Source of the DNA: JAKACA01 sp050010115
GTDB taxonomy: Bacteria > Actinomycetota > Acidimicrobiia > Acidimicrobiales > Bog-793
Direction of reading: 5' to 3'
DNA: 55,620 nt
Assembly: GCA_050010115.1 (NCBI GenBank)
Contig: JBEKLQ010000015.1
Span: 1-55,620 of the forward strand
The position numbers and the translations under genes are program-made. The first letter of the stretch is position 1. Every line of letters begins with the position of its first letter. The notes under the pieces were generated by a model that worked only from the letters and a program-made list of their open reading frames with translations, was not told the origin of the DNA and made no database searches. Positions 25,467-33,346 of the stretch are shown here, in pieces.

Positions 25467-26531
25467 ATGGCCGGTCCATTCCCAACCGCCGGCGATGCTG
25501 CCACCGGACGGACAGCTACCGCCGGCAGCAGCCTCGCGACCCTCACCGGGCCGGAGGACTCGGGACTCGACGTCGTGACCGGGGCGTTCAGTTACTCCGG
25601 TCGGGCGATAGCCGATGAACTGGCGAGCCGCGGTCGCCACGTCAGGACGCTCACCGGGCACCCGGAGCGTGCAGCGGGACGTGCAGGGGGACATGCAGGG
25701 GGACATGCAGCGGGACGTGCAGGGGGACATGCTGATGGCGTCGAGATCGAACCGCTCGACTTCGATGACCCGGTTCGCCTCGCCAAGAGCCTCGAAGGGG
25801 CCACGGTCCTGTACAACACGTACTGGGTGCGTTTCCCGCACGGGAAGACGACTCATCGGACGGCGGTGGCGAACTCCCGCGCGCTGTTCCACGCGGCCCG
25901 GCGCGCCGGCATCGAGCGAGTCGTGCACGTCAGCATCACGCACCCGAGTGTCGAGTCACCTTATGACTACTTCCGCGGCAAGGCGCTGGTCGAGCAGGCC
26001 CTTGCGGAGACGGGCCTCAGCTATGCGATACTCCGGCCGGCCATCCTGTTTGGCGGTGACGGAATCCTGATCAACAACATCGCCTGGCTTCTGCGTCACG
26101 TCCCGGTGTTCGCCATCGCCGGCGACGGCCGGTACCGCGTGCGCCCGATCCACATCGACGACCTCGCCCGGCTCAGTGCAGACGCCGGTGCCCGGAGCTC
26201 GGACGGTTCCCGGCGAGACGACAGCGTCGTCGACGCCGTCGGCCCGGAGAGCCCGACCTTCGACGAGCTGGTGCGGTGGGTCGCCGAGGCAACGAGTGCC
26301 CGCTCACGGATCATCCACGTGCCGGCGGCGATCGTGCCGCCGGTGTCGGCGCTCCTCGGCAAGATGCTCCATGACGTCCTGCTGACCCGGCACGAGCTGC
26401 TCGCAATGATGGACGGCTTGGCCGATACGACCGGCGAAGCCACCGGCGAGATGGCTATCTCGCACTGGCTCCGGGACCACGGTGCCGAGCTCGGGCTCGA
26501 GTACGCGAACGAGATCACGCGACATTTCTGA
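25467..26531 (+). CDS. NAD(P)-binding epimerase/NmrA-like SDR protein
   Basis: 354 residues from ATG 25467, one base after the TetR stop and preceded by GGGAGCC. An atypical/extended SDR fold: VVTGAFSYSGRAIADEL (~36-52) stands for the dinucleotide-binding Gly motif, then VVHVSITHPS, YDYFRGKALVEQALAETGLSYAILRPAILFG and VRPIHIDDLARL. The YxxxK is replaced by a Y-x-x-x-x-K spacing (YDYFRGK), so catalysis is uncertain and an NmrA-like sensor or chaperone role is possible. A Gly/Ala/His/Arg insert (~69-88) is coded by a 12-bp repeat. The 3' end overlaps the CtaG reading frame on the other strand. Confidence 0.85.
   Translation: MAGPFPTAGDAATGRTATAGSSLATLTGPEDSGLDVVTGAFSYSGRAIADELASRGRHVRTLTGHPERAAGRAGGHAGGHAAGRAGGHADGVEIEPLDFDDPVRLAKSLEGATVLYNTYWVRFPHGKTTHRTAVANSRALFHAARRAGIERVVHVSITHPSVESPYDYFRGKALVEQALAETGLSYAILRPAILFGGDGILINNIAWLLRHVPVFAIAGDGRYRVRPIHIDDLARLSADAGARSSDGSRRDDSVVDAVGPESPTFDELVRWVAEATSARSRIIHVPAAIVPPVSALLGKMLHDVLLTRHELLAMMDGLADTTGEATGEMAISHWLRDHGAELGLEYANEITRHF
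25669..25728. repeat. 12-bp tandem repeat, five copies, in the SDR gene
   Basis: Five head-to-tail units of (g/a)tgcag(c/g)gggac, in frame, encoding RAAG/RAGG/HAGG-type tetrapeptides. They extend the loop after the second beta strand and Arg (TGHPER) of the dinucleotide-binding fold, a place that tolerates insertions. Confidence 0.92.
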
Positions 26532-27686
26532 GCCGCCGCCGCCGCCGGCGGGTGTGTCGCCCAGGTCCGCCGGCCCAGGAGCGTGCTCCGGCGCGACGAA
26601 CCGAGTCGGCACGCTCCCGGTCCGAGCCTTCCAGGCGTACTCCCATGCGGTGAGTGGCGGGTCGTCATGCTGGCTCCCATACTGGCTCCGCTGGGAGTGG
26701 GAACCGTTGGGGGACGCGCCAGCGACGCCGCCGGCGCCAGCAGCCACTACGACACGGCCGGCCGCAAGCTCCAGCTCGGGCCCGCCGCTGGCGGCAGCGC
26801 CGATGATCGACATCGACGCCCCGCCCCGTGCATCAGCCCGCGCTGCCGCGCGATCCTCCGAGTGCATCCACTGGAAGAAGATCGGGATGAAGGCTCCGAG
26901 TGTCACGAACTCGGTCGCGGCCCACAACAGTCCGCCGCCGGCCTTCGTGCTCGAGAGCGTGTACATCGAGGCGAGTGGCTTGTGGCTGTTCAGGATCGCC
27001 ACGCCCAGAAACGCCTCCACGCCGGAGCCGAGGAGGATGTTGAGCATCCTCGCCGGGTAGCTCATCTTCCAGTGGATGATCGGGTCGATACCCACCATCG
27101 GCCACCAGAACAGTGTCGCTCCGAACAAGAAGATCACGTTGATGATGTCCATCAGCCACATGTGGAGCATGGCGAAGTTGAGGAGCGACGTGAGGAAGAA
27201 CACGAACATGGCGCCGTAGTACAGGCCCCACGCCACGACCGGATGGCTGATGAGCGCAAACGGAGCCGATCGGAGGACCCGCAACCAGCGCTGCTTCGTC
27301 TTGCGCCGCCCGGTCTGGAGCAGCAGGGTCGACGGCGCCCCGAGAGCGAGCAAGGGCGGGGCCACGACCATGAGCAGCAGGTGCTGGAGCACATGGGCCT
27401 CGAAGTACGTGCCGGTCATGGCGGCGACGGGCGACTGCAAGGCGAGATCGACGACGACGAGCCCACACATGAACGACGCGGTCCTCGCGCCGCTCCAGCG
27501 TCGCCCGCGAGCAGCCAGGCGCCAGTCTGCCCAGAGGTACCAGACCGCAATGGCTACGAGAACCAGCACGACACCGACTGGGAACGCGCTGAATTCCCAT
27601 CGAGTGAGGGCGTTGTGAATGGAGAACTCGACGCGCCCCATCCCTGACATGCCTGGCACGATTACCCCTCCATATCCGGCGGGCAT
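26304..27686 (-). CDS. CtaG-like cytochrome c oxidase assembly membrane protein
   Basis: Start uncertain: ATG 27686 is used; 27650 or 27641 are as good, and none has a clear Shine-Dalgarno sequence. Residues up to ~280 form a polytopic protein of the caa3-type CtaG family: WYLWADWRLAARGRRW, SPVAAMTGTYFEAHVLQHLLLMVVAPPLLALGAP (conserved H), MLHMWLMDIINVIFLFGATLFWWPMVGIDP and the last FFQWMHSEDR. It is implicated in copper insertion into oxidase. After a disordered Gly/Ser/Pro region, the last ~76 codons (26304-26531) lie antisense within the SDR gene and read like shadow coding. A frame change in the (ggc)5 run near 26532-26550 would end the protein at a TGA at 26516-26514. Confidence 0.85.
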   Translation of the reverse strand: MPAGYGGVIVPGMSGMGRVEFSIHNALTRWEFSAFPVGVVLVLVAIAVWYLWADWRLAARGRRWSGARTASFMCGLVVVDLALQSPVAAMTGTYFEAHVLQHLLLMVVAPPLLALGAPSTLLLQTGRRKTKQRWLRVLRSAPFALISHPVVAWGLYYGAMFVFFLTSLLNFAMLHMWLMDIINVIFLFGATLFWWPMVGIDPIIHWKMSYPARMLNILLGSGVEAFLGVAILNSHKPLASMYTLSSTKAGGGLLWAATEFVTLGAFIPIFFQWMHSEDRAAARADARGGASMSIIGAAASGGPELELAAGRVVVAAGAGGVAGASPNGSHSQRSQYGSQHDDPPLTAWEYAWKARTGSVPTRFVAPEHAPGPADLGDTPAGGGGGSEMSRDLVRVLEPELGTVVPEPVRDSHLAGGFAGRIGQAVHHCEQLVPGQQDVMEHLAEERRHRRHDRRRHVDDP

Positions 27687-27753
27687 TATCTCAGACACCG
27701 CGAAGCCTGGCGACTCCAGGGCCACCCGAACCCGGCAGGACGCCCGATACCAC

Positions 27754-28974
27754 TCAGGACGAGGAGCCGAGCTCGATCGGGACGTGGATCACTTGGCGTT
27801 GTGCCCAGGTGCCCTTGGTGTTGAGCCCGTCGATGATGAGCGTGGACTCGTTGACGACGAAGGCTTCGGTCAGGCCACCGGGACCGAGCACCAGCGTCTG
27901 AGTGCCGACCGGCGGGGTCGCAAGCTTGCTCCAGGTGCCCCTGCTCCCGGACAGAAGCTCGGCGATAAGCGAGTGCCCGTCGGTGAGGACCACGAAGACC
28001 GAGCCGCCACGTCCGTAGCCGGTTGCGACGAGGTGCTCAGACGGAGGTACGCCGAGGACCGCCGACGTCGTCCAGGTGCCGTCACCGCTCCGGCGAAACC
28101 CGAACAGGCAGGATGTCCCACCTTTCGACACCGCCTCCGCGAGCCCCATCACCGACGTCCCCGACGTCCACACTCGCTGCACCTCGGTGGCGGAACCGTC
28201 TTTCGAACCGACGATCGCGAACGCCGCCGCCGGCACCGGGCCGCCGATCACCTGCCATGAACGCGGGTATCGCTCGAACACCCCGACGTAGTTGGACGCG
28301 GAACACGTGGCGCCGGCGAGCGGCAGGCCGTTCGATCCGTAGGCGACCGCCGTCACTGCGATCACGCGACAGAAAGACAGGCTCGCCCTGGCGATCTGCG
28401 GGCCTGACGACCAGTAACTCGTCGACCCACCCCCGTTGTCGCTGCTGTCGATCGTCCATCCCGTCTTGCCCAACAACGCCAGGATGTGGCCCCCGGGCTC
28501 AATCGCCAGTGCCTGGGGCACGGGTGTGAGGGCACGGGGGAGCACGGCAGGGGACCAGCTCTTCCCGTCGCTCACCGTTGACGCCAGAGGCGAGAAACCC
28601 AGGTGCTGGCTCACATCCACCCCCACGACTGCTCCCGTGTCGTCGGTCGCGATCGTCAACCCACCGTTGTCGGCCACTCCCTCAGGCGTGGCGAGTGTCC
28701 ACGGAGACCCCGGCGCCGGCATCACGAACAGCTGCCAGAACGTGTTGTCCGGCTCGGCAAACTTGCCCATGGGGACGAGCGCCCAGCTCCCCTCGGCCAA
28801 GGTGAGCGGCAGCGGCGACCCCGGGACCGACGTCGCTAGCGGGATACGGAGCGCCGACTCGGCTGCTTTCGACGGAAGGCCCGGCGGGGTCACCTCGGAC
28901 CGGGAGCACCCCAGCAGCAGCACTCCCGCTGCGATGACACAAGTCGCAAGCTTGCCGGGCGAACGACGCCTCAC
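27754..28974 (-). CDS. Lipoprotein with beta-propeller-like repeats, unknown function
   Basis: 406 residues from GTG 28974, which overlaps the Sco-fusion stop (GTGA). The N-terminus RRRSPGKLATCVIAAGVLLLGC is a lipoprotein signal with Cys23 lipidated. The remainder is beta-rich with repeated W/G-D patterns (GSWALVPMG, GKSWSPAVL, GTWTTSAVLG, GTWSKLATP, GTWAQRQV) like sialidase- or BNR-type propellers that report time- or event-wise quantities; the family is not certain. It stands between the Sco and CtaG genes and is most likely an exported accessory factor of oxidase or copper assembly. Confidence 0.75.
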   Translation of the reverse strand: MRRRSPGKLATCVIAAGVLLLGCSRSEVTPPGLPSKAAESALRIPLATSVPGSPLPLTLAEGSWALVPMGKFAEPDNTFWQLFVMPAPGSPWTLATPEGVADNGGLTIATDDTGAVVGVDVSQHLGFSPLASTVSDGKSWSPAVLPRALTPVPQALAIEPGGHILALLGKTGWTIDSSDNGGGSTSYWSSGPQIARASLSFCRVIAVTAVAYGSNGLPLAGATCSASNYVGVFERYPRSWQVIGGPVPAAAFAIVGSKDGSATEVQRVWTSGTSVMGLAEAVSKGGTSCLFGFRRSGDGTWTTSAVLGVPPSEHLVATGYGRGGSVFVVLTDGHSLIAELLSGSRGTWSKLATPPVGTQTLVLGPGGLTEAFVVNESTLIIDGLNTKGTWAQRQVIHVPIELGSSS

Positions 28975-30938
28975 TTGGACCGCAGGACTTGCTGCAGGCT
29001 TTCGGCCAGGACCGAGGCGAACGACGCCTCGGTCGCTGCGGTCGCAGGTCCGGGTTGAGTGTTGAGACGGAAGCGCTCGTACCCCGAGGCATCGATTACG
29101 AAGGCGATCTCGCTGTGACTGACCATCGCCCCGGCGGGCTCGACATGGACCGCCACCGAATAGGACTTCCAGACCTTGGCCAGCTCGGTGGCCAAGCCCG
29201 TCAGGAACAGCCAGTTGGACATGCCGACGAGACCCTCGGTTCGGTCGAAAGCCTGCACGACCGAGAGTGACCGGTACACAGGGTTGGCGACGACGGCAAC
29301 GAAGTCCACCTTGCCGGTGTCGGCCGCCATCAACGCCGCAGCCTGGTGGAACTCCTGCGCAATGATGCATTCCTTGGTGCAAACCGGGTCGAGGAACGTC
29401 ATCGTCAGCACCTTGCCGTGCAGGCTGGCGAGGCTGACGGGGCGCCCGTACTGGTTCTCGAGCTGGAAGCTCGGAGCGACGAGGTCAACCGCCGTCGGCG
29501 GTCCGTCGACGGCTTGGGACACGATCGGGTCGGCCCGGTGGTTGAGCGAAGCAAGTGCCATCGGAGCGGCGCCGAGCAGCATGAGGATCACCGCACCCAT
29601 CGCCGAGAGCACGCGGAAGGCGTAGGCGGGGTGAGTCCGCACACGCTCGCGCCAAGGCGGTCGGTGGAGCTCGGCCTCCTCGAGCTTCCGCACCCCGCCG
29701 GGCTCAGGAGTCAGGTCGGCCGGCAATTCGAGCTGGGGATCCAGCACCTCCGCCTCGGTGGTGACGACTGTCCGGATCATTGCGACGTACCCGGCGACGA
29801 ACACCAGCAACATCGGGATCATGCTGTTCGGATCAGTGCCGGTCCCCCCGAAGAAGCCGAAGTCCTCCACCAACACCCAATCTGCCAGGCAGAGCACGGC
29901 AGCCACCACGACGGTCGTGAGCACGATCCGGTCCCGCCGGGACAGCCACCCCAACCCGATCAGCGCGAGAGCGATCACCACGAACAGGTTCACCGCCCAA
30001 CCATGGGCGGCGTCGGTGGAGGCGAACGCCCGCACCCACGACGCCAACAAGCGCGGCTGAGGTGTCCCGGCCATCTGCGTCACCATGGCGGTCAACATCC
30101 CGGCCCCGCCAGCATTCGGCACTCGCCCCTGCCAGAAACCGCGTCCCGGCCAGGACTGCAGCACGGCCATGGCGAGGAAGAAGACGCCCATGGTCCGCAA
30201 GATCACCCGCCCGAGCTGGCTGTTCGCCCAGCGGCGGTCGTCGAGAGCGATCAGGGCGCCGGCAAAGCAGTAGAACAGCACGGCACCGGGGGCACCGAAC
30301 ATCCAAGTGACGCCCGGGACGAGAACCCCGCCGAACACCTCGCCGAAGACCCACACGACGAGGCCCCAGCCCATGCTGACGAGACCTGCTCCGCGCGACC
30401 AGAAGCCTCGAGGCGCGACGAGCAGCCACAACCCGATGCCGAGCTGGATCCACACGACGGCGGCCGCGGCCACGATCGGGTGGTCGCTCCAGACCGTCGC
30501 TCCCAGGTTCACGACGTGTTGCGCCCACGCGGGAGACGCCTTGGCCGTCGGCGCGATGGCTTGGGTCGTCATCCCGAGCGGCATGGATGCTTGCGCTTGG
30601 AGGACGCCGTCGAACACCCACAGCAAGCCGAAACCGATACGGAGCACACGACGTCCGCTGGGCTCGGTCTCGGCCCACACCTCCAGCTTGGTAGCGAGAG
30701 GGTACATAGAGACGATCGGCGTGCGACCGGCCGCAGAGTCACCGTCACCGGCGTCGGCCGCACCCGCGCGCTCCACGGCAACGGCGGCGGCGGCGTTGCG
30801 GTACTGCACCGAGCGGAGCACGTTCCACGCGATAGCGAGGAGGACGAGGATGACGACGACGACAAGTGCCTGGTGCAACAGCGCGGACTGGAACGCCGAC
30901 ACGATCGTCGAGTTGTTCGGCGACAGCCCGCTGCTCAT
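28971..30938 (-). CDS. Membrane module fused to a C-terminal Sco1/SenC copper-thioredoxin domain
   Basis: 655 residues from ATG 30938 (GTG 30947 also possible). Residues ~20-390 hold about ten membrane helices with a duplicated architecture: WVFDGVLQAQ (107-116), WVFGEVFGGVLVPG (196-209), GAPGAVL; then AVLQSWPGR, WVLVEDFGFFGG and TDPNS. This is homologous to the membrane protein at 5226-6392. After a cytoplasmic linker and one more helix (~443-465) comes a Sco/SenC domain: VxLTMTFLDPVCTKEC-like region with C520-x3-C524 and His608 in SHSEIAFVID, the Cu ligands of Sco proteins. It likely loads Cu-A of cytochrome oxidase. First gene of an operon with the lipoprotein and probably CtaG. Confidence 0.9.
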   Translation of the reverse strand: MSSGLSPNNSTIVSAFQSALLHQALVVVVILVLLAIAWNVLRSVQYRNAAAAVAVERAGAADAGDGDSAAGRTPIVSMYPLATKLEVWAETEPSGRRVLRIGFGLLWVFDGVLQAQASMPLGMTTQAIAPTAKASPAWAQHVVNLGATVWSDHPIVAAAAVVWIQLGIGLWLLVAPRGFWSRGAGLVSMGWGLVVWVFGEVFGGVLVPGVTWMFGAPGAVLFYCFAGALIALDDRRWANSQLGRVILRTMGVFFLAMAVLQSWPGRGFWQGRVPNAGGAGMLTAMVTQMAGTPQPRLLASWVRAFASTDAAHGWAVNLFVVIALALIGLGWLSRRDRIVLTTVVVAAVLCLADWVLVEDFGFFGGTGTDPNSMIPMLLVFVAGYVAMIRTVVTTEAEVLDPQLELPADLTPEPGGVRKLEEAELHRPPWRERVRTHPAYAFRVLSAMGAVILMLLGAAPMALASLNHRADPIVSQAVDGPPTAVDLVAPSFQLENQYGRPVSLASLHGKVLTMTFLDPVCTKECIIAQEFHQAAALMAADTGKVDFVAVVANPVYRSLSVVQAFDRTEGLVGMSNWLFLTGLATELAKVWKSYSVAVHVEPAGAMVSHSEIAFVIDASGYERFRLNTQPGPATAATEASFASVLAESLQQVLRSK

Positions 30939-31155
30939 CCCTGGCACTAGGACTTGGCTCCTTAGCGTTGATTCCCTGTAGTGATACCTGCCAGCAGGCC
31001 TTGATGCAGGTCACGCCACGAGTCACTCCGCTCGCGACGACATCACTCACCTGCATGCTATTGATCGGCACTTTGTAGTGCCGTCGTGAGCAGTTGGCTC
31101 GCTCGGAGCACATCGGGCGCCCGCACACCCCGGATCGCTCGCCTCGGGCGCCGAG
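30939..31155. promoter_or_regulatory. Divergent intergenic region with a 7-bp-arm inverted repeat
   Basis: 217 bases between the Sco operon (-) and the DUF2127 gene (+). Visible: cggcact-ttgt-agtgccg (31066-31083) and a cctgccagcagg element followed by a second tgcagg. These may be regulator sites. Nothing matching a known copper-regulator box stands out. Confidence 0.35.
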
Positions 31156-32013
31156 ATGCGTAAGGCTGGGGCCGTGGGACCTCCCGACACCCCCGCCGGC
31201 AGCCGTGCGGCGCTGCCCGGCCCGCTTCCGCGCACGGTGCCGGGTTCCACCCCGGGGACCATCGCGCGCAAGCGCTACCGGCCCCGGATCGACTACGAGC
31301 TGCTCTCGTGTGGCTTCCAGGGACACGACCTGGTGGGAACCCAAGCCGCCGCGGTGCGGCCCGAGGACTCCGACGTGGTCCGCGAGCTCGACGGCCTTCG
31401 CTGGCACCGATGCCTCCGTTGTGACGCCTGGATCGTGCTGGAGGTCCCGACGGAGCCGACCGAGGACCACCCACCGGACCTGTCCGAGATCAAGGTCCCG
31501 CTGCGGGGGCGCCGTCTGCGGGATCGCTATGTGCTGCGGCTCATCGTGCTCGACCGGCTCTTCCACGCCCTGGTGCTGGGACTGCTCGCCGCCGCGATCT
31601 TCATCTTCGCCCAGCATGCGTCGATCCTGAAGTCCCGCTGGGAGAAGATCCTCCGGGTTCTCCAGAGCAACTCAGGCTCCTGGTACGTGAGGGACCTGAA
31701 CCATCTGTTCTCGCTCCGGCCGGCGACCTTGTACTTTCTCGGCCTGGCGGCGGCTGCCTATACGGCACTGCTGCTCGTCGAGGCGTTCGGCCTGTGGAGC
31801 GCCCGCCGATGGGCCGAATACCTCACGTTCGCCGAACTGGCCACCCTCGTGCCGGTTGAGATCTACGAGCTCTCGAGCAGCATCACCGTGCTCAAGATGT
31901 TCACCTTGGTCGTCAACCTTGCGATCCTGCTGTACCTGCTGATCGCCCACCGGCTCTTCGGAGTCCGAGGCGGGGTCAAGGCCGCCAAGGCCGCCTACGG
32001 CGAAGAAGGGTGA
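31156..32013 (+). CDS. DUF2127-type membrane protein with N-terminal CxxC
   Basis: 285 residues, ATG 31156. A hydrophilic N-terminus of ~115 residues includes LSCGFQGHDLVGT and WHRCLRCDAW, a possible zinc-binding His/Cys set. Four membrane helices follow (RLIVLDRLFHALVLGLLAAAIFIFAQH, LYFLGLAAAAYTALLLVEAFGLW, YLTFAELATLVPVEIYEL, LVVNLAILLYLLIAHRLFG) with the family's RWAEYLT-x-AE-x8-PxEIYEL signature. Function unknown. Confidence 0.82.
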   Translation: MRKAGAVGPPDTPAGSRAALPGPLPRTVPGSTPGTIARKRYRPRIDYELLSCGFQGHDLVGTQAAAVRPEDSDVVRELDGLRWHRCLRCDAWIVLEVPTEPTEDHPPDLSEIKVPLRGRRLRDRYVLRLIVLDRLFHALVLGLLAAAIFIFAQHASILKSRWEKILRVLQSNSGSWYVRDLNHLFSLRPATLYFLGLAAAAYTALLLVEAFGLWSARRWAEYLTFAELATLVPVEIYELSSSITVLKMFTLVVNLAILLYLLIAHRLFGVRGGVKAAKAAYGEEG

Positions 32014-32026
32014 CGCTGCGGCTCCC

Positions 32027-33283
32027 TCACGTGACAGGCCGCTCGGCCGCGAACCTCTCTTTGGTGTACTCCTTGGACTCCATCACAGCCACGAGGTGCT
32101 CGACGGCGTCGAACACGTCCACGTAGCGCAAGTACAGCGGAGTGAACCCGAAGCGACAGAGGTCCGGTGCCCGGAAGTCCCCGATCACGCCGCGGGCGAT
32201 GAGCGCCTGCACGATGGAGTAGCCCTGCTCATGGCGCAGCGACACCTGCGAGCCTCGGCGGCCGGAGTCGGTAGGTGACGCCAGCTGGAGCTCCGAGCCG
32301 AGGCGCTCGGTCACCGCCGAAATGAACAGCTCGCTCATCGCCACCGACTTGGCGCGGACGGCGTCGACGGTCACGCCGTCCCAGGCATCGAGGGCGGCGT
32401 CGAGGGCGGCGATGCCGAGGATCGGCGGTGTGGACGTGACGAACCGGCGGATCCCTGGGGCCGGCCGGTACCGGGGTGCGAAGTCGAACGGGGCCTCGTG
32501 CCCGAGCCAGCCGGGTAGCGGGTTCTCGACGAGTTCCTGCAGCTCCCGGCGGATGTAGATGAACGCAGGTGCCCCGGGGCCACCGTTCAGGTACTTGTAG
32601 CAGCACCCCACCGCGAGATCGACGCCGTCTCGCTCAAGATCGACAACGACGGCGCCGACCGAGTGGCACAGGTCCCAGATAGCCAGAGCACCCACATCGT
32701 GGGCTACGGCGGTGAGGGCGGCCATGTCGAACATCGCCCCCGTGCGGAAGTCGACGTGCGTGAGGCACGTGGCCGCCACGCCCTCGTCGAGGGCTCCGGC
32801 CACGGCGCCGGCGTCGATCATCCGCACCTCGACGTCGCCGAGCAGACGGGCGATCCCCCCGATGGCGTACAGATCGGTGGGGAAATTCGTCTCCGTCGTG
32901 ACGATCACCCGCCGGCCGGGCCGAGCCGCCAACGCCGCCCCGAGCAGCTTCACGAGGGCGATCGTGGTCGTGTCGATGACGACGACCTCCCCCTCGCCGG
33001 CGCCGATCAGCCGGGCGATCTTGTCGCCGACCCGATTAGGTGCCGAGATCCAGCGGTCCCAGCCGCCGACGAGGCCCACGCCCCATTCGGTCGAGACCAT
33101 CTCGGCCATCGCCTGAGGGACCGCCTTCGGAAGCACCCCGAGCGAATTGCCATCCAGGTACACGAGACCCTCCGGCACGAAGAAACGACCCCGCACATGC
33201 CGGAGCGGGTCCACCCGATCGAGCTCCTCGCACCGCTCGCGCGTCCACGCCGCGTCGCTCACCGGACCCACCTCACTTCGCAT
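32027..33283 (-). CDS. kynU: Kynureninase
   Basis: 418 residues from ATG 33283; the longer reading to 33634 overlaps the divergent gene. PLP-dependent fold type I enzyme cleaving kynurenine (or 3-hydroxykynurenine) to anthranilate (or 3-hydroxyanthranilate) and alanine. Diagnostic pieces: YLDGNSLGVLPK (42-53), GWDRW, TNFPTDLYAI, THVDFRTG, WDLCHSVGAV, the PLP Lys230 in CCYKYLNGGPGAPAF, and GWLGHEAPFDF. No other tryptophan-degradation gene is visible in the window, so whether it feeds NAD synthesis or catabolism is open. The stop is 13 bases from the DUF2127 stop. Confidence 0.95.
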   Translation of the reverse strand: MRSEVGPVSDAAWTRERCEELDRVDPLRHVRGRFFVPEGLVYLDGNSLGVLPKAVPQAMAEMVSTEWGVGLVGGWDRWISAPNRVGDKIARLIGAGEGEVVVIDTTTIALVKLLGAALAARPGRRVIVTTETNFPTDLYAIGGIARLLGDVEVRMIDAGAVAGALDEGVAATCLTHVDFRTGAMFDMAALTAVAHDVGALAIWDLCHSVGAVVVDLERDGVDLAVGCCYKYLNGGPGAPAFIYIRRELQELVENPLPGWLGHEAPFDFAPRYRPAPGIRRFVTSTPPILGIAALDAALDAWDGVTVDAVRAKSVAMSELFISAVTERLGSELQLASPTDSGRRGSQVSLRHEQGYSIVQALIARGVIGDFRAPDLCRFGFTPLYLRYVDVFDAVEHLVAVMESKEYTKERFAAERPVT

Positions 33284-33346
33284 CTCGCCGGAATCTACCC
33301 CCCCGAGCCCTCGGCACACCGCCCGTGGCCGTGGCACGATGAAACC

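Noticed and set aside
26304..26531. Functional C-terminal domain of CtaG in the overlap
   Set aside because: The residues are the antisense image of a conserved SDR gene; a frame change in the ggc run is the simpler explanation.
32663..33346. 684-bp in-frame extension upstream of the dehydrogenase-GcvT gene
   Set aside because: It lies entirely antisense to kynU, is His/Arg-rich like other shadows, and the FAD motif begins right after ATG 33347.
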